Positions 37,527 through 46,251 of a DNA stretch of 64,000 bases are shown here, piece after piece. This DNA comes from Niastella koreensis GR20-10. Its GTDB lineage: Bacteria > Bacteroidota > Bacteroidia > Chitinophagales > Chitinophagaceae. The translations under genes and the position numbers were made by a program. Each line of letters begins with the position of its first letter. Positions within the stretch are counted from its first letter, which is position 1. Location: the NCBI RefSeq assembly GCF_000246855.1, contig NC_016609.1:4464001-4528000 (forward strand), given 5' to 3'. The notes under the pieces are model-generated. The model was not told the DNA's origin, ran no database searches, and saw nothing but the letters and a program-made list of their open reading frames with translations.

Positions 37527-38840
37527 TTCTTCCTTTATTCCCAAAGGCCCGTTCTCAATAACCAATGCCTCTTTAACCGGCCGTCTCCTCCAGTAATTAG
37601 CCAAAACGGACCCCGCCACATTCATCCAGGGACTGAACACGGCAGCAGGTAAACCCAGGGTGCCGAGTTTGCCCATACTGGCGGCAATACCGGAAGCCAT
37701 ACCGGCATTTTGTAATCCTACTTCAAAGGCTACGGTGCGGGCGGAATTTTTATCCAGCCTGAACAACCGGCCTAACCAGTAACCAAAAAAGAAACCGGCG
37801 GCATTATGGATCACCGAACACAGGAATAAAAGAAAACCGGTCTTTAATAAATTGTCATGTCCGGCAGCGGTAGTAACCGTGGTGAAATAGATGATGCCGA
37901 ACATGGAAAAATAAGGCATTATAGCATCGAGCCTTTTAACGGCCTGCGCCAACAGGTGATACAATACACCGGCTACTACAGCACTCAGTAAAAAGCCAAA
38001 TATTTCCATTGATTGTAACAACTGCTCATTAGTAATGGTGACAGACAGATAACTCCACCAACCCAGCGGCAGGGCCGCCAGCCAGAAGGCTGCTATGATA
38101 AATAAAACAATGATCACCCGAACACCTCTGGATGATGCTGTTTTTAAAAAATCATGTAACAACGCGGCGCCAATGGGTACGATCACGATCTTGATGATCT
38201 CCATCATCATATTCACCACCTTTACCTGTACCAGGGTGCCGGCCAGTAATTTCATTAATAAGGGCGTAAAGAAAGGAGCCGCCATGGTGGCCATAGCAGT
38301 TACCACAACAGACAACATGAGATTGGCTTTGGCCAGATACACCATTACGTTAGAGGCCAATCCGCTTGAGGTAGAACCAATCAATATGATCCCGGCTGCA
38401 ATCTCCGGTTCAAAGTGAAATACTTTTGTAAGCAGCAATCCCATCAGGGGCATAATGGAAAAATGGCAGATGAGGCCAATCGCCACCCCCCTGCCGGTTC
38501 TACCCACGCTGGTAAAATCTTCAAGTTTCATTTGTATCCCCATCCCAAACATCACCAGCTGGATAATAATCAGCATCAGCCATTTGTTCCGAAGATCAAC
38601 TGAACCTACCGTAGTGAAGGCCGCAGGATACATCATACCAGCTACCACAGCTGCAACAATCCAGGCAGTATACCGGTATCCTTTCATGGCAGGAATAGCA
38701 CCTAACCCAATCGCCGTACACACAGCCGTAATCACCGCAGCCGGTTTGTACCACAGCGGTTGCTGCGTAAATACACCGATGAGTAAGGCTACTGCGCCTG
38801 CTATACCAGCTATCAGAAAAAATTGAAATACTTTCTTCAT
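37470..38840 (-). CDS. Bile acid:sodium symporter (BASS) family transporter
   Basis: A 456-residue inner-membrane carrier with about ten hydrophobic segments. BASS-type motifs: FGMGIQMKLEDF, AAGIILIGSTSSGLASNVMVYLAKANLMLSVVVTAMATMAAPFFTP, and near the end FEVGLQNAGMASGIAASMGKLGTLGLPAAVFSPWMNVAGSVLANYW. It is longer than usual at the N-terminus. In this locus it may import an organic acid produced from sugar degradation. Oddly, its last ~17 residues (VDSVDIVDRVDTVNKLTS) are the translation of a 9-bp/8-bp word array, so the normal C-terminus has been extended by the repeat. Confidence 0.9.
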   Translation of the reverse strand: MKKVFQFFLIAGIAGAVALLIGVFTQQPLWYKPAAVITAVCTAIGLGAIPAMKGYRYTAWIVAAVVAGMMYPAAFTTVGSVDLRNKWLMLIIIQLVMFGMGIQMKLEDFTSVGRTGRGVAIGLICHFSIMPLMGLLLTKVFHFEPEIAAGIILIGSTSSGLASNVMVYLAKANLMLSVVVTAMATMAAPFFTPLLMKLLAGTLVQVKVVNMMMEIIKIVIVPIGAALLHDFLKTASSRGVRVIIVLFIIAAFWLAALPLGWWSYLSVTITNEQLLQSMEIFGFLLSAVVAGVLYHLLAQAVKRLDAIMPYFSMFGIIYFTTVTTAAGHDNLLKTGFLLFLCSVIHNAAGFFFGYWLGRLFRLDKNSARTVAFEVGLQNAGMASGIAASMGKLGTLGLPAAVFSPWMNVAGSVLANYWRRRPVKEALVIENGPLGIKEEVDSVDIVDRVDTVNKLTS

Positions 38841-38849
38841 ATGGAACTT

Positions 38850-38917
38850 CAGGTTACAGGTTTCAAGTTACTGGTTACAGGTTTTAATACCCGGGGACCT
38901 GCAACCTGTAACCTGAA
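38850..38917. repeat. Heptad-array hairpin between racemase-like and BASS genes
   Basis: Left: CAGGTTA, CAGGTTT, CAAGTTA, CTGGTTA, CAGGTTT from 38850. Right: ACCTGCA, ACCTGTA, ACCTGAA from 38897. Both have 7-bp periods and are mutually complementary around a CCCGGGG-containing loop. Confidence 0.92.
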
Positions 38918-38930
38918 ACAGCTATTTCTT

Positions 38931-39590
38931 TTAAATAACAGATGCAATATGTTGTACCGCTATTCCCGGACTGGCCAGGATAGGCACTTTTTTATCTTCA
39001 GGAGCCAACGCATCGGCAACACGGGCCATGGATGCCTGCGCCAATACGATCACATCCACTTTAGTTGATAATTCGCGCAAAGCTTTTCCAACCATTTCAT
39101 CGTGTTTAGCGCCATTGCCGCTCATCAAAGCGTCAAATGCGCCTTCGCACAATACGGCCTGCAATTCTATTTCCTTACCGGCCACAGCGGCTCTGCGTTT
39201 TACCAGGTCGCTGGTAGGCGCGAGCGTAGTTGATAAAGTAGCGATCACGCCAATGCGTTTTCCGGTACGTACTGCCTGATCGGCCATCGGCTGGTCAACG
39301 CGCAATACGGGCACATTGGTTAAAGCAGCAGCGGCTTCTACAGCGGGACCAATAGATGAACAGGTTACCAGGATAAAATCAGCGCCTGCCAATTCCGCAG
39401 AGCCAACATAGTTTACCACCCTGCGTGAAGTAGTAGGTGTTAACTCACCACAGGCGATCGTATTTTTAATCAGGCTGTCGTCAACAATATTGAACACTTT
39501 TACCTGGGGCAGATACTTACTAACTAATTCCTGGAACATAGGTACCAGGGTGGCTGAGGTATGAATAAGTCCTAATGTTTTTTGTTGCAT
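38931..39590 (-). CDS. Aspartate/glutamate racemase-superfamily protein
   Basis: A 219-residue cytoplasmic protein of the Asp/Glu racemase fold. The two catalytic-Cys regions are FILVTCSSIGPAVEAA (~75) and QAVLCEGAFDALMSG (~147); the second has CEG instead of the usual CT, so strict racemase activity is doubtful. The family also includes hydantoin racemases and maleate isomerase-like decarboxylases. It lies 29 bp downstream of the DUF1537 kinase and close to the RuBisCO-like gene, so it likely acts in the same acid-sugar pathway, for example as an isomerase, epimerase or decarboxylase. That role is inference. Confidence 0.85.
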   Translation of the reverse strand: MQQKTLGLIHTSATLVPMFQELVSKYLPQVKVFNIVDDSLIKNTIACGELTPTTSRRVVNYVGSAELAGADFILVTCSSIGPAVEAAAALTNVPVLRVDQPMADQAVRTGKRIGVIATLSTTLAPTSDLVKRRAAVAGKEIELQAVLCEGAFDALMSGNGAKHDEMVGKALRELSTKVDVIVLAQASMARVADALAPEDKKVPILASPGIAVQHIASVI

Positions 39591-39619
39591 GTTGTATATT
39601 TTCTTCTGTTATAGTCGAA

Positions 39620-40951
39620 TTAATTCAAATGGCCCTGCATCAACACTTCAAAATAGTCATCGCCGCCAACCTGTCCGCCCTTGAAATTTACGTCTAATCC
39701 GTCAATGGGCGAACCGGGCGCTGTGGCTTTACACAAAGGGGCGCCGGGTACCAGGGCTGCGATCATCTCCACCGCTTCTATTCCCATGGCACGGGTGGTA
39801 TAACTGCTGGTATCGCCACCTGCGATCACGATCCTTTTTATAGGTGATTGGGCAGCCGCATCCCGGGCAATTGTTCCCAATGCAGCGCCTAATTGTGCTG
39901 CAGGTAAGTTAATTGTTTGCTGCAGACCGGCCCCACCCGTACTGATGATCACATGTTTTCCTTTATTCAGGAGATCTGTTGCTTTGCTGATCGATGCATG
40001 AATGGATTGATGGTCATTGTTGCAAATTGCCGGTGCATCCAGCAGGATCTCTTCAAACCCTTTTGATCTGACGTAGCTGATCTGTCCGGCCGTCACAGGC
40101 GAACAACTTCCCACAATTACCAACAAGGGTGCTGCTTTGCCGGGATGTTTCCATTCAGGTTTTGACGTCAATTGATTGGTACTATTCCAATGCTGGCCCA
40201 AAGCCATTTCAATCCCGGATGAACCTACGGAGAACAACGTTCCCGTATTAGCCTGTGCATCTATCAGTTCACCAATGAGCTTTAATTGTTCCTGGTACAG
40301 GGCATCGAACAAGGCTATATCAAATCCCTGTTGCACTACCTGCTCCCAGGCAGCTGCAATCGTTTCATTCGACAATTGCAGAATATCTATCAGTCCTGTT
40401 TTCTTTTTGGTTTGTTTTTCCAGGTGAACCCGCAGGTCGCTTTCATCGGCTGGAGTTGCCGGGTGTTTGCTCATGGAAGGATGCCTGTCTAACCGGTAAA
40501 TTTTACCATTGCTGCCAATGCCCATGCGGGCAAACAAATTGCCGAACATACAGTAACGGCCCAGCACCGGCGCCGCCACCAGTAATGGCACACATTTGTT
40601 TTTAAAGACAGCCATACCGGTATCTATAGCTTTTCCTATGCTTCCTATAGTTGGGGAAGAATCAAAAGTGGAGCAGACTTTATAATGTACATGCCGCGCC
40701 CCGATTTGCTTTAATTGCTCAAAAGCAGGCAACAGGGTTTGCTCCATTTCCGACGGCGCCATCGCACGGGTTTTACCAGCCACCCCAAACGCATTCAACC
40801 CCGGATACTTTTTCAATTGTTCGGGAGTGGGCGGCTCAATAAACAAAGCCGTCTTTGCCCCGGCTCTGGCCAGAAATTCCAGGGCATCGGTGGAGCCGGT
40901 GAAATCGTCACCGTAGAAGGCTAGTAATATGTTGTTGCTATTGTTATCCAT
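39620..40951 (-). CDS. Four-carbon acid sugar kinase family protein (DUF1537), OiaK-like candidate
   Basis: A 443-residue two-domain kinase. N-domain: LLAFYGDDFTGSTDALEFLARAGAKTALF (sugar-binding), VHYKVCSTFDSSPTIGSIG; C-domain: LVIVGSCSPVTAGQI and the nucleotide-binding IVIAGGDTSSYTTRAMGIEAVEMIAAL...GLDVNFKGGQVGGDDYF. Family members phosphorylate D-threonate, D-erythronate, 3-oxo-tetronates or 3-oxo-isoapionate. Its neighbour, a RuBisCO-like protein 106 bp upstream, matches the known kinase/decarboxylase pairing of D-apionate catabolism (OiaK/OiaX), which is why I favour that role. Substrate unproven. Confidence 0.88.
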   Translation of the reverse strand: MDNNSNNILLAFYGDDFTGSTDALEFLARAGAKTALFIEPPTPEQLKKYPGLNAFGVAGKTRAMAPSEMEQTLLPAFEQLKQIGARHVHYKVCSTFDSSPTIGSIGKAIDTGMAVFKNKCVPLLVAAPVLGRYCMFGNLFARMGIGSNGKIYRLDRHPSMSKHPATPADESDLRVHLEKQTKKKTGLIDILQLSNETIAAAWEQVVQQGFDIALFDALYQEQLKLIGELIDAQANTGTLFSVGSSGIEMALGQHWNSTNQLTSKPEWKHPGKAAPLLVIVGSCSPVTAGQISYVRSKGFEEILLDAPAICNNDHQSIHASISKATDLLNKGKHVIISTGGAGLQQTINLPAAQLGAALGTIARDAAAQSPIKRIVIAGGDTSSYTTRAMGIEAVEMIAALVPGAPLCKATAPGSPIDGLDVNFKGGQVGGDDYFEVLMQGHLN

Positions 40952-40977
40952 TGTTGTTTTGTCAATCTAACGGGCAG

Positions 40978-41054
40978 TTATTAGGCTCGTAGGTTATTAG
41001 GTTCTAAACTCAAGAACTCAAGAACTTAATAACCCAATAACTTAATAACCTACA
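40978..41054. repeat. Octad-array hairpin between RuBisCO-like and kinase genes
   Basis: Left: GTTATTAGG words from about 40978 (two, imperfectly spaced). Right: AACTCAAG, AACTCAAG, AACTTAAT, AACCCAAT, AACTTAAT, AACCTACA from 41007, an exact 8-bp period. Complementary arms; the same words form 57871-57943. Confidence 0.9.
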
Positions 41055-41057
41055 AAC

Positions 41058-42302
41058 TTACTTTTTACCGAATTGCTTCACTGACTCCGAAAACTCCTTA
41101 TACTTACCCGCTGCCTGTTCTATACTCAACCCATCCACCGCAGCCTGCCAGGCCTGTTGTAAAGCTACTACACCCGCTGCTGCGCCCATGGGATGCGCCA
41201 TAATGCCACCACCGGCCATATACAACAGATCAACTGTTTTGGTGCGGCGATACGTTTCCGGCGCCTGTCCGCCCCACTGGCCGGAAGAAACTACCGGTAT
41301 TGGCGACTCGTGGTTATAGAACGGCGTTTGCAATGCTTTTATAGAAGCTACTACAGAATCATCGCTCTCCCAGAATTTATTCTGAATCCCATTTACATGC
41401 AATTGGTCAACACCGGCTACACGCCATAACTTCTGATATGCGCGAAAATCAATTCCTAACAACGGATGACGGGTTTGCATGCCCCAGCCATTGCGGTGGG
41501 CATGAATAGCCAGCTGGTGCTGATCGCAGATCTTTTTCACGCCGGCCATACCTACGCTGTTGATGCTTACCATGGCACAGGTGCCGCCACTCTTTACTAT
41601 GTATTCATAGCGTTGCAGCATTTCATCTATTTCACCGCTGATGTTAAACGCATACATCACTTTTTTACCGGTGGCATCTGCATGGGCATTGATCACTTTC
41701 ATGATCGCATCTACCCTGTCTTTAAACAAGGAGTTGGCTGATGAAGACAACAACTCATCGTCTTTTATAAAGTCGATCCCCGCGCCGGCCAGGGTTTTAA
41801 CCATGTCGGCCGTTTGCTCCGGCGTAAGCCCAATGCTTGGTTTTATGATGGTACCGATCAATGGCCTGTCCTGCACGTTCGTCAACTGACGGCAACCTTT
41901 AACTCCAAAAGCAGGTCCTTTATAGTGCTGAGCATAAGAAGCAGGCAGCTCAATATCTATCAACTTCAACCCCGTGAACTGGCGGAGCTCATACAAATTT
42001 CCCTGCAGCGTTGATGTTAACACCGGCAGGTTATAACCAAAGTTCTCAATGCTCCAAGAAACCTGAATCTCGGCACGATGGTATTGTCCATTGCTGCTGG
42101 CAGCGCCGGGCATGGCAGGCGTAGTAACAGTTTCCAACGGCGTTACTTTTTCTACCCTGGCCGCAAAGCGTCGTTTCAATTCTTCGGTTTCACCGGGCAC
42201 AGCTATAAAGGTCCCTGATGATTGCTCACCGGCTAATACTTCAGCGGCTTTCTCCACCTGTAAGGGAGTTTCGATATAATACGTTGCTATTATTCTTTCC
42301 AT
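41058..42302 (-). CDS. RuBisCO-like protein (form IV type), OiaX-like decarboxylase candidate
   Basis: A 414-residue RuBisCO large-chain homologue. Start at 42302 (MERIIATYYIETPL); the longer frame upstream is word-array sequence. Catalytic residues align well: Lys154 in TIIKPSIGLTPEQ (RuBisCO Lys175) and the metal-binding, carbamylated-lysine motif Lys180-Asp181-Asp182-Glu183 in GIDFIKDDE (RuBisCO 201-204), exactly 26 residues apart as in RuBisCO; His269-Arg270 in HAHRNGWGM match His294-Arg295. Loop-6 sequence differs (NGIQNKFWE), so CO2 fixation on ribulose bisphosphate is unlikely. With the adjacent DUF1537 kinase it resembles 3-oxo-isoapionate-4-phosphate decarboxylase. Confidence 0.88.
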   Translation of the reverse strand: MERIIATYYIETPLQVEKAAEVLAGEQSSGTFIAVPGETEELKRRFAARVEKVTPLETVTTPAMPGAASSNGQYHRAEIQVSWSIENFGYNLPVLTSTLQGNLYELRQFTGLKLIDIELPASYAQHYKGPAFGVKGCRQLTNVQDRPLIGTIIKPSIGLTPEQTADMVKTLAGAGIDFIKDDELLSSSANSLFKDRVDAIMKVINAHADATGKKVMYAFNISGEIDEMLQRYEYIVKSGGTCAMVSINSVGMAGVKKICDQHQLAIHAHRNGWGMQTRHPLLGIDFRAYQKLWRVAGVDQLHVNGIQNKFWESDDSVVASIKALQTPFYNHESPIPVVSSGQWGGQAPETYRRTKTVDLLYMAGGGIMAHPMGAAAGVVALQQAWQAAVDGLSIEQAAGKYKEFSESVKQFGKK

Positions 42303-42309
42303 GATCCTG

Positions 42310-42384
42310 TTCTTAGTTCTTTGTTTTATGTTCTGTATTCCAGGTTTTACTCGTTGCCTTGTTGCCTTGTTGCCTTTATGCCTT
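42310..42384. repeat. Heptad and octad arrays between GH78-like and RuBisCO-like genes
   Basis: Six heptads from 42310 (TTCTTAG, TTCTTTG, TTTTATG, TTCTGTA, TTCCAGG, TTTTACT) then octads GTTGCCTT three times and TATGCCTT from 42353 to 42384. The third octad contains the TAA stop of the GH78-like gene (minus strand). Confidence 0.9.
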
Positions 42385-44586
42385 GTATTTAATCTCGTAA
42401 TCTTTTCCTTGCTCAACAGTTACTTCATAAACGTTATTTCCTTTGCTTACGATAGTTGCTGTTTTAGAAGAAGGTTTTGATTGACTTTTAAACTTAAGCG
42501 TACCAGTTCCTATTGCACCTTTTATTTTTATTTGGGTAGTGCTGCAATATACATTGATGTCGCCATGCGGTGTGGGCACTTTGCCCTCCATCCATTGCAA
42601 GCCGCCGAGTACAGGTTCTGCTGTCCAGGTGGCATATCCGGGTGAGGTGGGTTGTACTCCTAAATAGTATTTACCCAGCAGGTAAATGGGACTGGCGCCC
42701 CAGGCATGACAAAGACTTTTGCCGAATTGACGGCCATACATGGAGTAATGGTCGGCGCCTGATTTGGAAGGATTGTATTCTTCCCAGAAGGAGGTAGCGC
42801 CGGCATTCAGCATACCGCCCCAGTAGTTTTTCATTTCATTCAACACATATTTCTGTTCACCCATTACGCACAAGGCTTCCAGTTCATAGAAACGCATGTA
42901 CGGGGTAGTGATCTTTTGAATATTGTCGTTCAGCAACACGTTCTTTTTTACCGCCTGCTTTTGCTCTTCATTAAAATAATTAAAGAAGATGCCAAACATA
43001 TTGGCATACCTGGTTACATTATCGGTTGGTTTTCCATCAACGCGGCTGTGTACCAGGGCGTGTTTGCTTTCGTTCCAGTAAACGGAGAACAGTTTCGCGC
43101 GCATATCGGCAGCCAGTTGTTTGTACAGCGCTTCGTTCTTGCTGTCATTCACCATATTGGCGCAAAGCGCCATGGTTTCCAGACTGCGGCAGAAAAGCAT
43201 TTGTTCAAAGCTCACTTCGCCTTTTTTGCTCAAACCAGGCGCCCAGTCAATAAAGATCCAGTCGCCGCTCAGTCCCTGCATCATGCCATCTTTATTGCGG
43301 CGGCTGAGGCAATAGTCCATCATGCTTTGCATGCGGGGGTAGAACTGCTGAATAAAGGTTTTATCGCCGGTATACCGGTACAGGTCATAGATGCCCAGGA
43401 ACCAGTAAAAAGTATAATCCATGATGGTGTTGATGTGGCTGGTAACGGGGTCTTTACCACGCAGCGCCATCAACGTACGGTTTACCGTAGGCACATCGTA
43501 AAACAGGTAATAGTTCATCAGGTAGCTTTGGTACGCATCGCCACTCCAGATCCAGCGATCGCGTTTGATGCCATCGATGAAGAATTCCCGGGTACACAAG
43601 TGCATGGTGTAAGCCGCTACATCCCATATTTTATTGATGCCGGTATCGGAACAACGGAAAGCACCACGGTTTTCAACCGGCAGGTATTCATATAACATCG
43701 AAACGGAATCCAGGGTAACGCCACCTTCCGCCTGCACATTTACAAAGCGGAATGCTTTGGTGAGCACCATTACAGAATCCATTTTTGAATCGGCATTCAC
43801 TTCTACCCTGTCCAGCGTTTCGCAGGAGCCGGTAGACAACGCTTCTTCTTTTGATTCGCCATAATACAACGACACCTTGCCTTTACCCTGTAAGCCATGC
43901 AAGCGGATATAGCCGAAGGTTTCTTTACCAAAATCTACCAGTAACGACCCGTTGTTTTTGGTGGCAGTTACAGCCGATTGGGGTTTCACTGCCAGTTTAA
44001 ATGCGGAAGGACGCTGTGCAGGCTCATTGAAATTCCAACTGCCGGCGTTCAACCAAACAGTGGCTGACACATCTGAGGTTTTACCTGTTTCATCAATCCA
44101 TTCTTTATCTTCGAACGTCACCAGCCACGACGAGTCGGTAGCAAAGGTTTTCCCTTTGATATAGATAGCAGGCACGGTACCCGCACTGTATACTTTTACA
44201 TTGATGCGGTGTTTGCCGGCAGGAATGGTTACGCGGGAGGGCGTTCCTTCATAGCCCTTTCCATCGAGCTTGAGAATATATTTTCCTTCTACATATACAT
44301 CGATGTCTTCGGGTTCGGTCAATTCCACATCCTTGTGAAAATCCATCAGCACATAATGGCCATCCAGTTTCCAGAATGGTGGAAAGAAAGAACCGCGTTC
44401 TGTACGCCGGTTCTGCATATTGTTGGCCAGCCAGATCTCGAAATCCCCGGGATACCAAATCCAGGTAGCCTTGGGGGGGGCTGGTTGTGCCTGCGTGGTG
44501 CAGGCGAATAATACTAATGCTATCCAAACAGTGTGTTGCAATATGGCATGTCTGCAATTCATTCCGGAAAGATTTATAAGATGCAA
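42376..44586 (-). CDS. Secreted GH78-like alpha-L-rhamnosidase
   Basis: A 736-residue exported six-hairpin glycosidase; signal HTVWIALVLFACTTQAQ. Order: N-terminal beta modules (KATWIWYPGDFEIWLANNMQNRR, DVYVEGKYILKLDG), then FRCSDTGINKIWDVAAYTMHLCTREFFIDGIKRDRWIWSGDAYQS, which is the position of the GH78 acid motif (usually DCPQRxER) in a variant form, then AGATSFWEEYNP and a C-terminal beta module. The variant DGIKRDRW defines a subgroup, so rhamnosidase activity is probable, not certain. ATG at 44586 lies 3 bp past the symporter stop; 44562 is an alternative. Confidence 0.87.
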   Translation of the reverse strand: MHLINLSGMNCRHAILQHTVWIALVLFACTTQAQPAPPKATWIWYPGDFEIWLANNMQNRRTERGSFFPPFWKLDGHYVLMDFHKDVELTEPEDIDVYVEGKYILKLDGKGYEGTPSRVTIPAGKHRINVKVYSAGTVPAIYIKGKTFATDSSWLVTFEDKEWIDETGKTSDVSATVWLNAGSWNFNEPAQRPSAFKLAVKPQSAVTATKNNGSLLVDFGKETFGYIRLHGLQGKGKVSLYYGESKEEALSTGSCETLDRVEVNADSKMDSVMVLTKAFRFVNVQAEGGVTLDSVSMLYEYLPVENRGAFRCSDTGINKIWDVAAYTMHLCTREFFIDGIKRDRWIWSGDAYQSYLMNYYLFYDVPTVNRTLMALRGKDPVTSHINTIMDYTFYWFLGIYDLYRYTGDKTFIQQFYPRMQSMMDYCLSRRNKDGMMQGLSGDWIFIDWAPGLSKKGEVSFEQMLFCRSLETMALCANMVNDSKNEALYKQLAADMRAKLFSVYWNESKHALVHSRVDGKPTDNVTRYANMFGIFFNYFNEEQKQAVKKNVLLNDNIQKITTPYMRFYELEALCVMGEQKYVLNEMKNYWGGMLNAGATSFWEEYNPSKSGADHYSMYGRQFGKSLCHAWGASPIYLLGKYYLGVQPTSPGYATWTAEPVLGGLQWMEGKVPTPHGDINVYCSTTQIKIKGAIGTGTLKFKSQSKPSSKTATIVSKGNNVYEVTVEQGKDYEIKYKA

Positions 44587-44589
44587 AAA

Positions 44590-46176
44590 TTAGTGTCCGT
44601 TAAATACTATGTACAAACCCAGCATTACCGCTACCAGAATCCCCCACATTACCCATACCTGTTTATCAGGTTTGGCCAGGCTTTTAAAATAAGTAGCCTG
44701 TTGTAGCTTCATGGCGCCTTTCTTATCAGTTACTGAAATTACGTATGTCATAGCGCTTAATATCAGGAACAGGTAAAACGACAATAACATAAAATGCGGC
44801 CAGAAGGTGTAGGTTTTTGAAGGGTATACCCACAAATATAAGATCCCTGCCAACAGGCAAAATGCCGTACCGATGGTCAATACACAATTGATGGCGCGGG
44901 GTGTTGTTTTCTTCCAAAGTACGCCAAACAAAAAGGCAACGGTCATCGGCGGCGCCAGGAACCCCAACACCGACTGAAACACGTTAAACAGGTCCAGTCC
45001 CTTTATCATATCGATCGCCAGGGCAACTGCCACTGAGATGATGGCTCCAGCCACTGTAATGATGCGGCCTACCCGAATGATCTCCTGGTTAGTAGCCTGG
45101 GCGTTGTATTTTTTTACATAGATATCCATGGTAAACACCGTACTCACCGAATTAAGCGAAGCACCAATAGTGCTGATTAAACAGGCCACCAGCACTACAA
45201 TGATAAGCCCCTTCAAACCCGCCGGGAATAAATTGGTTACCATGGTGAGATAAGCTTCATTAGCATCTGTATGCGGATACAGCACATAACAAATTATCCC
45301 GGGTAAAATAAACAGCGGCACATCCAGGATCTTCAACCAACCGATAAAATTGGCGCCTAATTGGCCTTGCTTCAAATTCTTTGCACCCAACACAGACTGC
45401 ACCATAGATTGTTCCGTACAAAAGAACCACACGCCCATAACGGGGTATCCCAGCAGGATGGGCAGCCAGGGAAAACTTGTATCGCTGTTAGGTTGAAACA
45501 AATTCCAGAAATGCGGCGGTGTTTTTTCATAAATAGCATGGAGACCGCCCGCTCTTGAAACCCCGAGTATTACCAATAACAGTGACACCGCAATCAACAG
45601 CAACATTTGGAATACACTGGTATAAGCAATGGTTTTTAAACCTCCTGCAATAACAAACAGGGTGGACACCACCACCATAACGATCACCGACAACCACATA
45701 TCAAATCCCAGCAACTGCCTGATCAACACCCCGCCGGCAAACAAGCCCAGCGACAACCAGGAAATTAATATAGTGATCAGCGTATACCAGGCCAGGATGT
45801 TGCGGGTATTTTCGCCAAACCGTTTTCCTAAAAATTCAGGCAACGTTGAGACGTTGGCGCCCAGGTAACGGGGCGCAAATACAACCGCCAGCATTAAAAT
45901 GAATATAAATGCATACCAGGCAAAATTGCCAGATGCCATCCCGGATAAATAACCGGCGCTGGCAGAAGCTACCAGCATAGATGGACCTACATTGGTGCCC
46001 CACATGGTAAAACCGATACTGGCCCAGCCTAACGACTTATCGGCCAGGAACAGGTTTTGGTCTTTGTTCTTTTTTTGTCCGAAGCTTACCCAGATCCCTA
46101 TTCCAATAAGGATCGCCAGGTAAATGGCAACAATAACGAAATCTACTGGTTGTAACAGATTATAAATGGCCTTCAT
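44590..46176 (-). CDS. Sodium:solute symporter (SSS family)
   Basis: A 528-residue inner-membrane transporter with about 13-14 membrane segments. Family features: VDFVIVAIYLAILIGIGIWVSFG at the N-terminus, LGWASIGFTMWGTNVGPSMLVASASAGYLSGMASGNFAWYAF in the first repeat, and ACLISTIGASLNSVSTVFTMDIY with the conserved Na+-site serine pair. It is of the sugar/glycoside type used by Bacteroidota to import monosaccharides. Sits directly before the GH78-like gene (3 bp), so the pair is coupled: the liberated sugar may be its cargo. Confidence 0.92.
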   Translation of the reverse strand: MKAIYNLLQPVDFVIVAIYLAILIGIGIWVSFGQKKNKDQNLFLADKSLGWASIGFTMWGTNVGPSMLVASASAGYLSGMASGNFAWYAFIFILMLAVVFAPRYLGANVSTLPEFLGKRFGENTRNILAWYTLITILISWLSLGLFAGGVLIRQLLGFDMWLSVIVMVVVSTLFVIAGGLKTIAYTSVFQMLLLIAVSLLLVILGVSRAGGLHAIYEKTPPHFWNLFQPNSDTSFPWLPILLGYPVMGVWFFCTEQSMVQSVLGAKNLKQGQLGANFIGWLKILDVPLFILPGIICYVLYPHTDANEAYLTMVTNLFPAGLKGLIIVVLVACLISTIGASLNSVSTVFTMDIYVKKYNAQATNQEIIRVGRIITVAGAIISVAVALAIDMIKGLDLFNVFQSVLGFLAPPMTVAFLFGVLWKKTTPRAINCVLTIGTAFCLLAGILYLWVYPSKTYTFWPHFMLLSFYLFLILSAMTYVISVTDKKGAMKLQQATYFKSLAKPDKQVWVMWGILVAVMLGLYIVFNGH

Positions 46177-46190
46177 CGTTGTAATACGCT

Positions 46191-46218
46191 GAACGCCGAA
46201 CGCTTAACGCTGAACGCG
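46191..46218. repeat. Heptad array, GAACGCT words
   Basis: GAACGCC, GAACGCT, TAACGCT, GAACGCG at 7-bp spacing, between the Gfo/Idh/MocA gene and the symporter. Same words as 15354-15381 and 27558-27592. Confidence 0.85.
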
Positions 46219-46251
46219 AAAACCAGTTAAGCATTGGCATTGCTTTTTTAA

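Noticed and set aside
38931-39590. Glutamate racemase for peptidoglycan synthesis
   Set aside because: The second active-site motif is CEG rather than CT, and the neighbours are acid-sugar genes, not cell-wall genes.
42303-42416. N-terminal extension of the RuBisCO-like protein
   Set aside because: The 38 extra residues are basic and come from a word array and the end of the upstream gene; the family-like start is MERIIATYY at 42302.
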